A program made the translations under genes and the position numbers. A model generated the notes under the pieces. The model made no database searches, was not told where the DNA came from, and saw only the letters and a list, made by a program, of their open reading frames with translations. From the NCBI GenBank assembly GCA_913775795.1, contig CAJYLT010000050.1, positions 1 to 57,821 on the forward strand: a stretch of DNA of 57,821 bases, in the 5' to 3' direction. Positions within the stretch are counted from its first letter, which is position 1; every line of letters begins with the position of its first letter. Source of the DNA: an uncultured Sphingomonas sp. Lineage in GTDB: Bacteria > Pseudomonadota > Alphaproteobacteria > Sphingomonadales > Sphingomonadaceae. Of this stretch, positions 41,624 through 49,045 are shown in pieces.

Positions 41624-42512
41624 TGCCGATGACCGTCACATCGGTGCCCGCGCACCATCCGACCTGCGTATCGCTGATCGCCACGTCGGCGGCCGGCGAG
41701 ATCAGGTTGACCGACTGGACGCCCTCGACGTGAAGGGCAGCGAGAATTCCCGAGCGCGCGACGTCGCGCCCCAGGCGGCGCTGGCGGGCGAGATAGGCGG
41801 CGAGCGCTGTCTCGGCCGCGGCGCGCACGACGTCGCTATCGGGGCCGATGTAGATCCGCAGCTCGGCGTCGACGACGAAGGGTACGATCTCGGCCGAAAC
41901 GACGGTGACGCGATCCGTGAGCGGGCGGACGGATCGATGCGTCAGCACCGCCTCGACCTCGGCGATCTCGTCGGCGCTGGCGGTGCCCTGCCCATTGCGC
42001 GACAGGATCGCGACGGTGACATCGCCCGGCGCCGGGGTCGAGGCGATCGCGTCGGCGATCGAAGGGGCGGCGGACAGCGCCCAGAAGACATAGGCGTCAG
42101 CCGGGCCGGCGACACTGAAGCTTTCCGGCGCAAGCACGATGCGGCGGCGGAAGTCGTCGTCGCTTTCAAGGATGGGGGCGATGCCCTGATCGATGTCACC
42201 GGGGTCGAGCGTGAGGCGGGTGACGCCCATGATCGCGCCGAGCTGATCGAGGTTGGCGTCCGTCGCGTACGCAATCATCAGCTGGCGGGCGCGGTCGTTG
42301 AAATCCTGCCGCAGAAGCATTTCGGTGTACGAGAACAGCTCGAGCAGCTTGACCGCGGGGTCGCTGGCGATGGTCGCGTCGAACCACGGCGCGAGCGTCT
42401 GCAGCTGGGCGACATTGCGCGCGCGGATCGTATCGAAGTCGAGCAGCTCGACGACGGTCGGCGGTGGCAGGCGCGACAGGTCGATGACGTTGGAGGAGGC
42501 GGCTTCGGACAT
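41613..42512 (-). CDS. J: Baseplate wedge protein (P2 gpJ-like)
   Basis: 299 aa from ATG 42512 (302 aa if ATG 42521). PTVVELLDFDTIRARNVAQLQ, AVKLLELFSYTEMLLRQDFNDRAR and ANLDQLGAIMGVTRL are the gpJ/T4 gp6-like features. It starts the J-I-H-fibre unit. The conserved late element copy A lies 30-62 bp upstream of the 5' ATG, in the 60 bp gap after gene S. Confidence 0.92.
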   Translation of the reverse strand: MSEAASSNVIDLSRLPPPTVVELLDFDTIRARNVAQLQTLAPWFDATIASDPAVKLLELFSYTEMLLRQDFNDRARQLMIAYATDANLDQLGAIMGVTRLTLDPGDIDQGIAPILESDDDFRRRIVLAPESFSVAGPADAYVFWALSAAPSIADAIASTPAPGDVTVAILSRNGQGTASADEIAEVEAVLTHRSVRPLTDRVTVVSAEIVPFVVDAELRIYIGPDSDVVRAAAETALAAYLARQRRLGRDVARSGILAALHVEGVQSVNLISPAADVAISDTQVGWCAGTDVTVIGNGF

Positions 42513-42550
42513 TCCCGCCATGTCGGCGGCGGTGGTGAGGCAGGGCTAGT

Positions 42551-42583
42551 GCGCCAACCGGTAGAGACGCACTCCAACGGATC
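42551..42583 (-). promoter_or_regulatory. Conserved late element, copy A
   Basis: 33 bp identical to copy B (48969-49001) in the same orientation. Read on the minus strand it starts GATCCGTTGGAG and includes CGTCTCTACCGGTTGG. On the plus strand it contains two near-repeats, CCAACCGG and CCAACGG, whose starts are exactly 20 bp apart. It overlaps the stop codon of S and lies upstream of J. Candidate Ogr-dependent promoter element for the J unit. Confidence 0.65.
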
Positions 42584-43031
42584 AGGCTGCGGCGACTGCC
42601 TCGAGCACCATATCCAGCGCGCCCTCCAGTTCAGCATGGGTGAAGCCAAGCAATACGCGGCGAGCATAGCGGACCTTGCGCATGCCCGGTGCCGGCGCGT
42701 CGTCGAGTCCGAGCTGGTGGATCCGTGCGACGCGCGACGCCTTACCGGTAAAGCCGATCGTCGCCTCGTCAGCGTTCGCCTGGGCGAGCAGGTGCTTCGC
42801 GAGCCGGATCTTCGAGAACATGCGGCGCTGGCGCAGCTTGCCCTTCTTCTTCGGCTTCGGCCTGCGCGGCGCGAAGGCGCTGCCATCCGGTTGCTTCTGG
42901 GCGGCGATACGGTCGGACTGGCTGCGGCGAATGTCACGCGCGATCGCCGTCAGGATCTTGCGGCGAGCGGGCGGCGCGACCGAGCGCAGGAGCGCGCTCG
43001 CCAGCTGCTCGACCGCCGCGAGGTCGGTCAC
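42582..43031 (-). CDS. S: Tail completion protein (P2 gpS-like)
   Basis: 149 aa, 'virion morphogenesis' family. RRKILTAIARDIRRSQSDRIAAQKQPDG, then RRPKPKKKGKLR and ARIHQLGLDD are typical. It takes part in finishing the tail for head joining. It is the last gene of the O-to-S unit and overlaps R by 4 bp. Confidence 0.9.
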   Translation of the reverse strand: MTDLAAVEQLASALLRSVAPPARRKILTAIARDIRRSQSDRIAAQKQPDGSAFAPRRPKPKKKGKLRQRRMFSKIRLAKHLLAQANADEATIGFTGKASRVARIHQLGLDDAPAPGMRKVRYARRVLLGFTHAELEGALDMVLEAVAAA

Positions 43032-43513
43032 GCGGTCACCGTACCGGCCGGGCCGGTGGCGAGATCGTCGAGCAAGCCCTGCCAGAGCGGCGTGGACGGT
43101 GGAACGCCCGCGAACTGGTCGCGGGCAATCGGCTCGTCAACATGCTCGACTTTGAGCCCGCCCGCGACGCGGGAGACGCGGACCAGCTCGGTCAGCTCGA
43201 CCGAGATCAGGAGGTCGATGGTGTCGGCGTCGAGGATTTCGGACTCGAAGGTGAAGGGCCGGCTTTCGCCCTTCTCGAAGAGGTCGGGCTGGTTGTCGCC
43301 GATCCACCCCAGCAGCGGTACGTGAATGTCGGTCGGGTTGCCGGCGAAATCGCGGACGAAGATCGAGGCGGTGTAGGCATACTCGAACGAAAGCGAGCCA
43401 GGCCGCGCGCGCACATCGCCGCGTTCGACATAGACCTCGAGCAGCGACGGGTCCGCGGCGATCACCGGGACGGACGCGATCAGCGCGGCGCGCAGCGAGC
43501 CGAGCTTCTTCAC
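43028..43513 (-). CDS. R: Tail completion protein (P2 gpR-like)
   Basis: 161 aa. MKKLGSLRAALIASVPVIAADPSLLEVYVERGDVRAR and EYAYTASIFVRDFAGNPTDI and GWIGDNQPDL are the gpR family blocks. It overlaps both S and the upstream Rz1 gene (ATGA). Involved in tail completion with gpS. Confidence 0.92.
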   Translation of the reverse strand: MKKLGSLRAALIASVPVIAADPSLLEVYVERGDVRARPGSLSFEYAYTASIFVRDFAGNPTDIHVPLLGWIGDNQPDLFEKGESRPFTFESEILDADTIDLLISVELTELVRVSRVAGGLKVEHVDEPIARDQFAGVPPSTPLWQGLLDDLATGPAGTVTA

Positions 43514-43845
43514 CGCGCCTTCTCTGGACAGGCACCGGGCGTCGACCAGTTGACGAGTCGATCGTGGCGATCGGCGTTGGCACCGAAGGCGCGCGCGAGC
43601 CGGATGATGCCGGCGCGGATCGCGGTCGGGATCTGGGCGATCAGCGCCGGATCCTCCGGCAGGCCGGCGGGGCGATCGGCGCAGGCGAGCAGCTCGGCGG
43701 GCGGCAGCTGCGGCTTTACCTCGACGGCGATCGGCAGCGGCGCGGGCGGCGGCAGATCAGCGGCTCGGCGGGCGCAGCCCGGCAACGCCGTTGACAGCAG
43801 CAAACCACTCACGATCGACGAGATTACGACGTTCGGCTTCCGCAT
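43510..43845 (-). CDS. Outer-membrane spanin lipoprotein (Rz1-like)
   Basis: 111 aa. Lipoprotein signal with VSGLLLSTALPGCARR (lipobox LPGC), then a Pro-rich region (PPPAPLPIAVEVKPQLPP), as in Rz1. Its start lies inside the 3' end of the Rz-like gene in another frame, the classical embedded arrangement. Longer than lambda Rz1 (60 aa), with a helical C-terminus including DRHDRLVNW. Together with Rz it fuses inner and outer membranes in the last step of lysis. Confidence 0.8.
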   Translation of the reverse strand: MRKPNVVISSIVSGLLLSTALPGCARRAADLPPPAPLPIAVEVKPQLPPAELLACADRPAGLPEDPALIAQIPTAIRAGIIRLARAFGANADRHDRLVNWSTPGACPEKAR

Positions 43846-44221
43846 CGGCGGCCTCCATTCGGGTTGCGGCGGCGCGCGCGGCCTCGGCGGCGGCGCGGGC
43901 GGCCTGATTGTCCTTCAGCGTGCGGTCCTGCGCAGCGGCCATCGCCGCGGCCATGGCGCGGGCGCTTTCGTCGGCGGCGGCGGTGCGGAAGTCGGCGAGG
44001 TCGCGCACCTTGGCGAGGCACAGCGCCCCGCGGGTCGCCTTCTCGGTTGCGCTCCAGTCCGAACCCGCCCGCGCGCAGATCTTCTCGGCGCGGGCAACGG
44101 CGTCGGCCGCGTCCGCACGGGCGCGCTGCCCGTCGACGTAGAGCCAAGCGCCGACGCCGGCGACGGCGAGCAGCACGAGGAAGCCCAGCTCGGCCTTGAG
44201 CCAGGAGAACAGCTTCGTCAT
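43757..44221 (-). CDS. Inner-membrane spanin (Rz-like)
   Basis: 154 aa. One N-terminal membrane helix (LGFLVLLAVAGVGAWLYV) and a long periplasmic coiled coil rich in Ala, Arg and Glu (AADAVARAEKICARAGSDW, RTLKDNQAARAAAEAARAAA), the architecture of Rz. It overlaps the endolysin by 4 bp and contains the Rz1 start in its 3' end. A Cys pair (KICARA, ALCLAK) could link dimers. Confidence 0.8.
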   Translation of the reverse strand: MTKLFSWLKAELGFLVLLAVAGVGAWLYVDGQRARADAADAVARAEKICARAGSDWSATEKATRGALCLAKVRDLADFRTAAADESARAMAAAMAAAQDRTLKDNQAARAAAEAARAAATRMEAADAEAERRNLVDREWFAAVNGVAGLRPPSR

Positions 44222-44703
44222 TTCGGCAGCTCCTTCAGGCAAAGGCGGCGCTCGGCCTCGCGGCGATTGGTGAGACCGCGCACGATGCGCCCGCCAGCCT
44301 TGTTCCACATCAGGAAGGCATCGCAGGCGCCGCGCCAGTCGGCCTCGTTGAAGCGTCGGGCGACGGTCGAGCCGCAATAGGCGCCGGTGCCGATATTGTA
44401 GGCGAGGCTGATCCCGGCCGCGAGCTGGTTGGGGCGTCCGCGCAGGCCCGGCGTGCAGGCGAGGACCGGGCCGGCGTGGCGCAGGAGCGCTTCGTAGCGG
44501 CGCGCCTCGCACCCCTCGACGGTCTCGGTCATGCCGGGCTTCACGCCCAGCGTTTCACCGTCGCAGATCGTCCAGACGCCGACGATGTCGCGATACGCCT
44601 CAAGCCGCGGCTCGCCGCCCGACTCCCATCCGGCAACGAACGGCGAGACGATCGCGAGCGCGCCGGCGCCGATCAGCGCGACGAGCTTGTTCCGGCTGTT
44701 CAC
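44218..44703 (-). CDS. SAR endolysin, GH24 lysozyme
   Basis: 161 aa muramidase. The N-terminal helix KLVALIGAGALAIVSPFVAG is weakly hydrophobic and Ala/Gly-rich, typical of a signal-anchor-release domain. The catalytic Glu is in GWESGGEP, followed by YRDIVGVWTICDGETLG, which contains the Asp/Thr part of the E-x8-D/C-x5-T triad. Further family blocks: NQLAAGISLAYNIGTGAYCGSTVARRFN. Several Cys suggest a disulfide switch of activity, as in P1 Lyz or P21 R. Overlaps Rz and holin. Confidence 0.88.
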   Translation of the reverse strand: MNSRNKLVALIGAGALAIVSPFVAGWESGGEPRLEAYRDIVGVWTICDGETLGVKPGMTETVEGCEARRYEALLRHAGPVLACTPGLRGRPNQLAAGISLAYNIGTGAYCGSTVARRFNEADWRGACDAFLMWNKAGGRIVRGLTNRREAERRLCLKELPK

Positions 44704-45056
44704 TTCGGATCCTTTCGGCGGGGGAGCATCGCGAAGAGGCGATCGCGCAGCTGGGCGGGCAGCTCGGCGAGGACGGCGGCGGTGCCGGCGATGAAGCCGG
44801 GCGCGGCGCGATAGGCGACCATGCCGGTCACGAAGCCGAGCGCCTGCGTCACGTACGGATGCACCGGATAGATCGCGCCGACCGCGCGGGTGACGAAATA
44901 GGAGACGGTGATGCCGACGAGCAGCTGCGTCACCCGCTGCGCCCAGGTGAGGCCGGGTTCGTAAATCAGGCTGACGCTGGCGCCGAGCGCGGGCGGCAGG
45001 AGGCCGGCGAGGAAGGCGGCAATGGCCTCGAACAGATCGTGCAGCAGCTTGTCCAT
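44700..45056 (-). CDS. Holin
   Basis: 118 aa with three predicted membrane helices (LHDLFEAIAAFLAGLLPPALGAS; VTQLLVGITVSYFVTRAVGAIY; VTQALGFVTGMVAYRAAPGFIAG) and a basic C-terminal tail (MLPRRKDPK). It is located between gpX and the endolysin, where holins of P2-like phages lie. With a SAR endolysin it may act as a pinholin that depolarises the membrane. Overlaps the endolysin start by 4 bp. Confidence 0.8.
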   Translation of the reverse strand: MDKLLHDLFEAIAAFLAGLLPPALGASVSLIYEPGLTWAQRVTQLLVGITVSYFVTRAVGAIYPVHPYVTQALGFVTGMVAYRAAPGFIAGTAAVLAELPAQLRDRLFAMLPRRKDPK

Positions 45057-45057
45057 G

Positions 45058-45270
45058 TCAGCTCCAGAGCTGCACCAGCTCGCGCACGCTGGACGCGGGG
45101 GCGGCGATGTCGGGGAGGATGACGGGCGTGCCCGTCGGGAGGATCGCGCCGAGCGCGGCGATGCCGGGATTGGCGGCGAGGATGGCGGGCAGATCGGCGG
45201 GGCCGAGGCCGCGCTCGCGCCACGCCAGCGCGTCGAGCGTGTCGCCGGCGATCGAGCGGACCGTGTCCAT
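45058..45270 (-). CDS. X: Tail protein gpX (LysM-like)
   Basis: 70 aa. DTVRSIAGDTLDALAWRERG and LPAILAANPGIAALGAILPTGTPVILP are the gpX signature, a LysM-type fold. Its ATG overlaps the L stop (TGATG). It is probably the tail or baseplate-associated protein near the tip. Confidence 0.9.
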   Translation of the reverse strand: MDTVRSIAGDTLDALAWRERGLGPADLPAILAANPGIAALGAILPTGTPVILPDIAAPASSVRELVQLWS

Positions 45271-45740
45271 CAGATTAGCTCGACCGCGGTGCGGCCGACG
45301 CCGAGCATGTCGCGGATCGCATGGATCGCGTCGCGGCGTAGCTCGCCCGGCGTCTCGTCCAGATCCTCGGCCCGGCGCTGCCCGGCCTGCGTCGTGTCGA
45401 CGTCGCGGTATCGCTCGACCAGATCTGCCTTGGCGTAGCAGAAGATCGCCCGGCGGTAGGCGTGGATCAGGATGCTCTCCCCGTCGATCGTCGGGGCCTC
45501 GACATCGGCGAGCGTCGCGGCACCCTCGGCACGGCGCGCGGCGACCCATGGCTTCAGATCGCGGGCGGCCGAAATCATCGCGCCGATCAGCGCCTCGCGC
45601 GCACGCGGCGCGGTCACGGCGTCCCGGATGCGGGCGACCTCGCGGAAGCTGGCGACGTCGATGTCGGGGAGGAAGCCGTCGTTGACGATCGGCGCGCTGG
45701 CGGGCGCGGGCGTCTCGGCGACGAGGCGATAATCGCTCAT
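45270..45740 (-). CDS. L: Head completion protein (P2 gpL-like)
   Basis: 156 aa. IVNDGFLPDIDVASFREVARI, and LIHAYRRAIFCYAKADLVERYRDVDTT, are the gpL blocks; the C-terminus RRDAIHAIRDMLGVGRTAVELI is typical as well. It connects head and tail. It overlaps the small membrane protein gene upstream and gpX downstream. Confidence 0.92.
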   Translation of the reverse strand: MSDYRLVAETPAPASAPIVNDGFLPDIDVASFREVARIRDAVTAPRAREALIGAMISAARDLKPWVAARRAEGAATLADVEAPTIDGESILIHAYRRAIFCYAKADLVERYRDVDTTQAGQRRAEDLDETPGELRRDAIHAIRDMLGVGRTAVELI

Positions 45741-45970
45741 GCGGGCATCGCCGCGGCGGCGAAGACATTGGCCCCCGCAATGAACAGGAAGAGGCCGACC
45801 GCCGCGATCAGGGCGAGCAGGATCGGTGGCAGCTCGGGCACCGGCAGGTCGAGCGGCAGCGCGAACCGCGGCGCGATCGCGGCGACGATCGCCGCCAGTA
45901 TCAGCCATGCGCCGGCGCCGATGGCGATCAGGGCGAACAGCGTGAGGGCGATGATGGCGGCGATCGTCAT
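45737..45970 (-). CDS. Small two-helix membrane protein inside the head gene unit
   Basis: 77 aa with two strong hydrophobic helices (IAAIIALTLFALIAIGAGAWLILAAIVAAI and ILLALIAAVGLFLFIAGANVFAA), separated by PRFALPLDLPVPELPP. P2 has no gene between M and L. Its position 25 nt-scale overlap with gpL and its topology make an antiholin or second holin possible; no sequence family recognised. ATG 45970 has GGAACC upstream. Confidence 0.6.
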   Translation of the reverse strand: MTIAAIIALTLFALIAIGAGAWLILAAIVAAIAPRFALPLDLPVPELPPILLALIAAVGLFLFIAGANVFAAAAMPA

Positions 45971-46054
45971 GGCGGTTCCTTGCGTGATTACGGGGGTGGG
46001 GATCGGGCGGTTGGCGGCCCGCAGCCCGAAGGCCCTCCCGCCATGCGCGATCCG

Positions 46055-46071
46055 CCCCCGAGCGCCGGGGG
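46055..46071. terminator. Hairpin between gpM and the small membrane protein gene
   Basis: CCCCCG, loop AGCGC, CGGGGG, just after the gpM stop in a 110 bp gene-free gap. It may attenuate or process the long late transcript; no T-run. Confidence 0.4.
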
Positions 46072-46080
46072 GCGAGCTAG

Positions 46081-46872
46081 TCAGTCGGCAGCGCCGGCCT
46101 TGTCCTTGGCGAGCGCCTTCTCGACGCCCTTGATGATTGTCTTGGCGCCGACCCGCGGATGCAGATCGTTCGCGCGCTGGAGCGCCGGGAGGGCGCGGCA
46201 GAGCAGTTCGATCGCGGTGGCATCGTCGCCGCCATCGGCCGCGGCGCGGGCGGCGGCGTCCAGCTCGACGCCGATCGCCTTCATGAGCTTGGCCCGGATC
46301 TCGTCGTGCATGTCGACGCCGGCGGTCAGCGCCTCGACCGACTCGAGCACGGCGAGCGGAAAGCGCTCGCCCTTGCCCTGTAGCTTGCTCGCCGCCTCGG
46401 CGATCTCCTCGACGACGAGCGAGGCGGCGTCGCGCTTGTAGCGGCTCGGCAGCACCACATCGAAGCGCAGCACATGCTCGGCCAGCTCGAGTGCGCGCGG
46501 CCAGTCGGCGACGTCGATCGACCAGATCATGATGGTCGGCAGCACGTCGGGCGCGGCGCCGGGCTCGATCCGGTTGCCGTTGGTCATCCGCCCGGCCTCG
46601 AGTTCGCCGTCGCACCATGCGCGGTACTCGGGCAGCATTTCGCGCTTCGCGGCGATCTTCGCCTCGACCGACTTGATCTCGTGCAGGCGGCGCAGGTCGT
46701 GCGTGAGGCGTAACTTGATCTGGGCGGCGGCGGTGGCCGCGGCGCGCGAGATCGGCGAATTGGTCGCCGCCGCCGGCAAGGGCATACCGGCGGCGGCGTG
46801 GCCACCACGCGAGGGAAGGGTCGCGGACTGTGCGGCCAGGATGCGTGCCTGGTGGCGTCGAGCGAGGCTCAT
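46081..46872 (-). CDS. M: Terminase small subunit (P2 gpM-like)
   Basis: 263 aa. SLARRHQARILAAQSATLP and LRLTHDLRRLHEIKSVEAKIAAKREMLPEYRAWCDGELE are the gpM blocks, and PTIMIWSIDVADWPRALELAEHVLRF with LPSRYKRDAASLVVEEIAEAA follow. It recognises the cos region and recruits gpP. ATG 46872 chosen at the family start. It lies downstream of N. Confidence 0.92.
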   Translation of the reverse strand: MSLARRHQARILAAQSATLPSRGGHAAAGMPLPAAATNSPISRAAATAAAQIKLRLTHDLRRLHEIKSVEAKIAAKREMLPEYRAWCDGELEAGRMTNGNRIEPGAAPDVLPTIMIWSIDVADWPRALELAEHVLRFDVVLPSRYKRDAASLVVEEIAEAASKLQGKGERFPLAVLESVEALTAGVDMHDEIRAKLMKAIGVELDAAARAAADGGDDATAIELLCRALPALQRANDLHPRVGAKTIIKGVEKALAKDKAGAAD

Positions 46873-46918
46873 TGCGACTTCCGATCGGTGGCGGTTAAGC
46901 GGAGGCGAGCGCCGGCGA

Positions 46919-48001
46919 TCAGGCCGGCTTCTTGCCCATGACGATGTTCTCGACGAGCGCGGTCTGGCCATAGTCCTCGACCACGTAGCTCTCGTTCACC
47001 GACTGATAGTCGGCGATCTGCTCGTAATCGGGTTCGTCGCGCAGTTGCCGGCGGCGCGAGCCCTCCTGCCAGTAGATCGACAGGTTATCGAGCCGAGTGA
47101 TGAGCAGCGCATCGGCAGGGAAGAACGGCACCATCACCGCGGTCTTGCCGCCGATTTGCTTGGGCAGCGTCAGGATCCGGTTGCGCGCTTCGACCTCGGT
47201 CGGCGTGTTACCTGCGGTGTTGATGAAGTTTGCGAAGTGGGCCTGCACGAGATCGCGGCCGACGATGACGACGAGGTCGGTGTCATCGCGGTGCCATTCG
47301 TCGAGCAGCTCGGTCGCGTCATAGACGAGCGCGTCGAGGTTCACGTAGTCGACGTCCTCGCCGATCGTGCCATCGCCGACGTAGATCTTGCCCTCGACGG
47401 TGACGGCGCCGTTGACGCGGGTGGCCGGCTTCACGTCGCCCTCGGCCATCACGCGCTCGGGCGCGAACGTGCGAATCTTGTAAAGCCAGCCATAGTTGAC
47501 GTCCTGCAGGAGCGGGAACGCCTCGACGTCGGTATCGTCGGCGCAGTCGACGCCGTTGAAGCCGATCATGATGCGGTCGCGACCCTGTTGCTTGACGATA
47601 ACCTCGCTGACGAGCTTCTGGAACTCGGGGCGGTGGCGCCACTGGTCGAGCTTAGCGTAGCGGATCGCGACATCGCTGTGCGTGATCTCGCAGCGATACT
47701 TCCCGCGATCCCCCGTGTCGGTCGGATCGGTCGCGACGCGACGCTTGCCGGTGCGCGGGTCGGTCTTGGTGCGGCTCGAGATCGGGCGCGTCACGCCGAC
47801 GCCGACCTTGTCGCCCTCCTGGGCGAGAACCGGCACGATGTTGATCTTGCCGAGGAACTCGGACGAAAGCTGAATGACCTCCTCGAGCTTCTGCTCGACG
47901 ACGGGGGCGACGCTGAACTGCACCTTCACGTCGTCGACGTTGTTAAGCTTGGCGACCTGGGCGGCGAGGCCGTTGAAAAGGAGGCGGGTTTCGTTGCGCA
48001 T
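46919..48001 (-). CDS. N: Major capsid protein (P2 gpN-like)
   Basis: 360 aa. MRNETRLLFNGLAAQVAKLNNV, FSVAPVVEQKLEEVIQLSSEFLGKINIVPV and PISSRTKTDP are typical. The C-terminal VENIVMGKKPA is also family-like. P2 gpN is processed by gpO; the N-terminal ~30 residues are the likely cleaved part. It follows O by 50 bp. Confidence 0.94.
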   Translation of the reverse strand: MRNETRLLFNGLAAQVAKLNNVDDVKVQFSVAPVVEQKLEEVIQLSSEFLGKINIVPVLAQEGDKVGVGVTRPISSRTKTDPRTGKRRVATDPTDTGDRGKYRCEITHSDVAIRYAKLDQWRHRPEFQKLVSEVIVKQQGRDRIMIGFNGVDCADDTDVEAFPLLQDVNYGWLYKIRTFAPERVMAEGDVKPATRVNGAVTVEGKIYVGDGTIGEDVDYVNLDALVYDATELLDEWHRDDTDLVVIVGRDLVQAHFANFINTAGNTPTEVEARNRILTLPKQIGGKTAVMVPFFPADALLITRLDNLSIYWQEGSRRRQLRDEPDYEQIADYQSVNESYVVEDYGQTALVENIVMGKKPA

Positions 48002-48051
48002 GGAGGACTCCGGGGCGTGAGGCGTTCAGGGGGCGGTGGCGGGGCGGCCGA

Positions 48052-48876
48052 TCAGAACTCGGTCAGGACGGCGCTGCCGGCGCCGCCGGTCGAGAGCTGG
48101 CGGCTGAAGCTGCCGCCCTGCGGCTCGACCTCCAGCTTCGCCTTCAGCTCGGCGAAGTCCGCGGCGGTCTTCGCCTGCGCGTCGGCGATGGGCTTGATGG
48201 CGGCGGCAAAGGTTTCGCCCATGGCAGCGGCGATCGCGGCGAAGTCGTTGTCGTTCGCGGCCGGCGGTGCCGGGGGCGGCGGCGGCGCGGCGGGCTCGTT
48301 CTTAGCGCCGAACAGCTTGGAGAAGGCCGCGACGATGCCGTCGCCGATCGCCTTGCCCATACCGGCCGCGTCCTGCGGCTCGGCCTCGAACTCAATCGAG
48401 GGCGCTTCCTCGCTGACGGCGAAGAAGGTGCCCGGCGCCGAGCGCGAGAACTTGGCGCGCTCGGTTCCGATCGAGGCCGGCTTGTCGGTGAAGGCGAGGC
48501 CGACGAGCCCGATCTTCTCGACGCCGGCATAGGCGGGCGTCAGCTCGACCGAGGGGAACGGCTTCTGATCGCGGGCGAACAGCTTCACCAGCTGGTCGTT
48601 CGCCTCGATCTGGGCATAGAGCGCGCGGCGCGTCTCGGCCTTGCCGGCGATCGACAGCTCGACGTCGCGCGCCTCGACCGCGATGACATCGCCATAGCCG
48701 TTGAACGGCGGCTCGGGGCTGAAACCCGATAGGTGCTCGATGTTGATGCGCGGGGTGTAGGTCTCGGCGTTGAAGGTATCGACGATCTCGCCGATCATTT
48801 CCGGCGTGATCGTGCGGCCGTCGCTGATCGTGTTGCCGGCGACGAATACCCGGAAAAGCTTGCTCTTCTTGCCCAT
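48052..48876 (-). CDS. O: Capsid scaffold and protease (P2 gpO-like)
   Basis: 274 aa. KKSKLFRVFVAGNTISDGRTI and NTFNAETYTPRINIEHLSG-type blocks (IVDTFNAETYTPRINIEHL) contain the putative catalytic region, and GYGDVIAVEARDVEL with ARDQKPFPSVELTPAYAG follow. The Ala/Pro-rich region EPAAPPPPPAPPAAND precedes the C-terminal scaffold helix (AAAMGETFAAAIKPIADAQAKT). First gene of the O-to-S unit; late element copy B lies 93-125 bp upstream. Confidence 0.92.
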   Translation of the reverse strand: MGKKSKLFRVFVAGNTISDGRTITPEMIGEIVDTFNAETYTPRINIEHLSGFSPEPPFNGYGDVIAVEARDVELSIAGKAETRRALYAQIEANDQLVKLFARDQKPFPSVELTPAYAGVEKIGLVGLAFTDKPASIGTERAKFSRSAPGTFFAVSEEAPSIEFEAEPQDAAGMGKAIGDGIVAAFSKLFGAKNEPAAPPPPPAPPAANDNDFAAIAAAMGETFAAAIKPIADAQAKTAADFAELKAKLEVEPQGGSFSRQLSTGGAGSAVLTEF

Positions 48877-48968
48877 GGCGCTGCGGTCCTCGGTTGCGTT
48901 CGGTCGGGGCGGCCGGGGCCGCGCATCTGAAGGCCGAACAGGGACCGAAGGCCCGGCGCTTCTCAAGC

Positions 48969-49001
48969 GCGCCAACCGGTAGAGACGCACTCCAACGGAT
49001 C
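48969..49001 (-). promoter_or_regulatory. Conserved late element, copy B
   Basis: 33 bp identical to copy A. It lies in the 169 bp gap between divergent O (minus) and P (plus), the position of the paired P2 late promoters. One bound activator could serve both directions. It is 45 bp upstream of the P start codon and 93 bp from the O start. Confidence 0.65.
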
Positions 49002-49045
49002 GCGGCGGCGAAGCATGGGCGGGCGCGTGGCTAGGTTCCGCGCCG

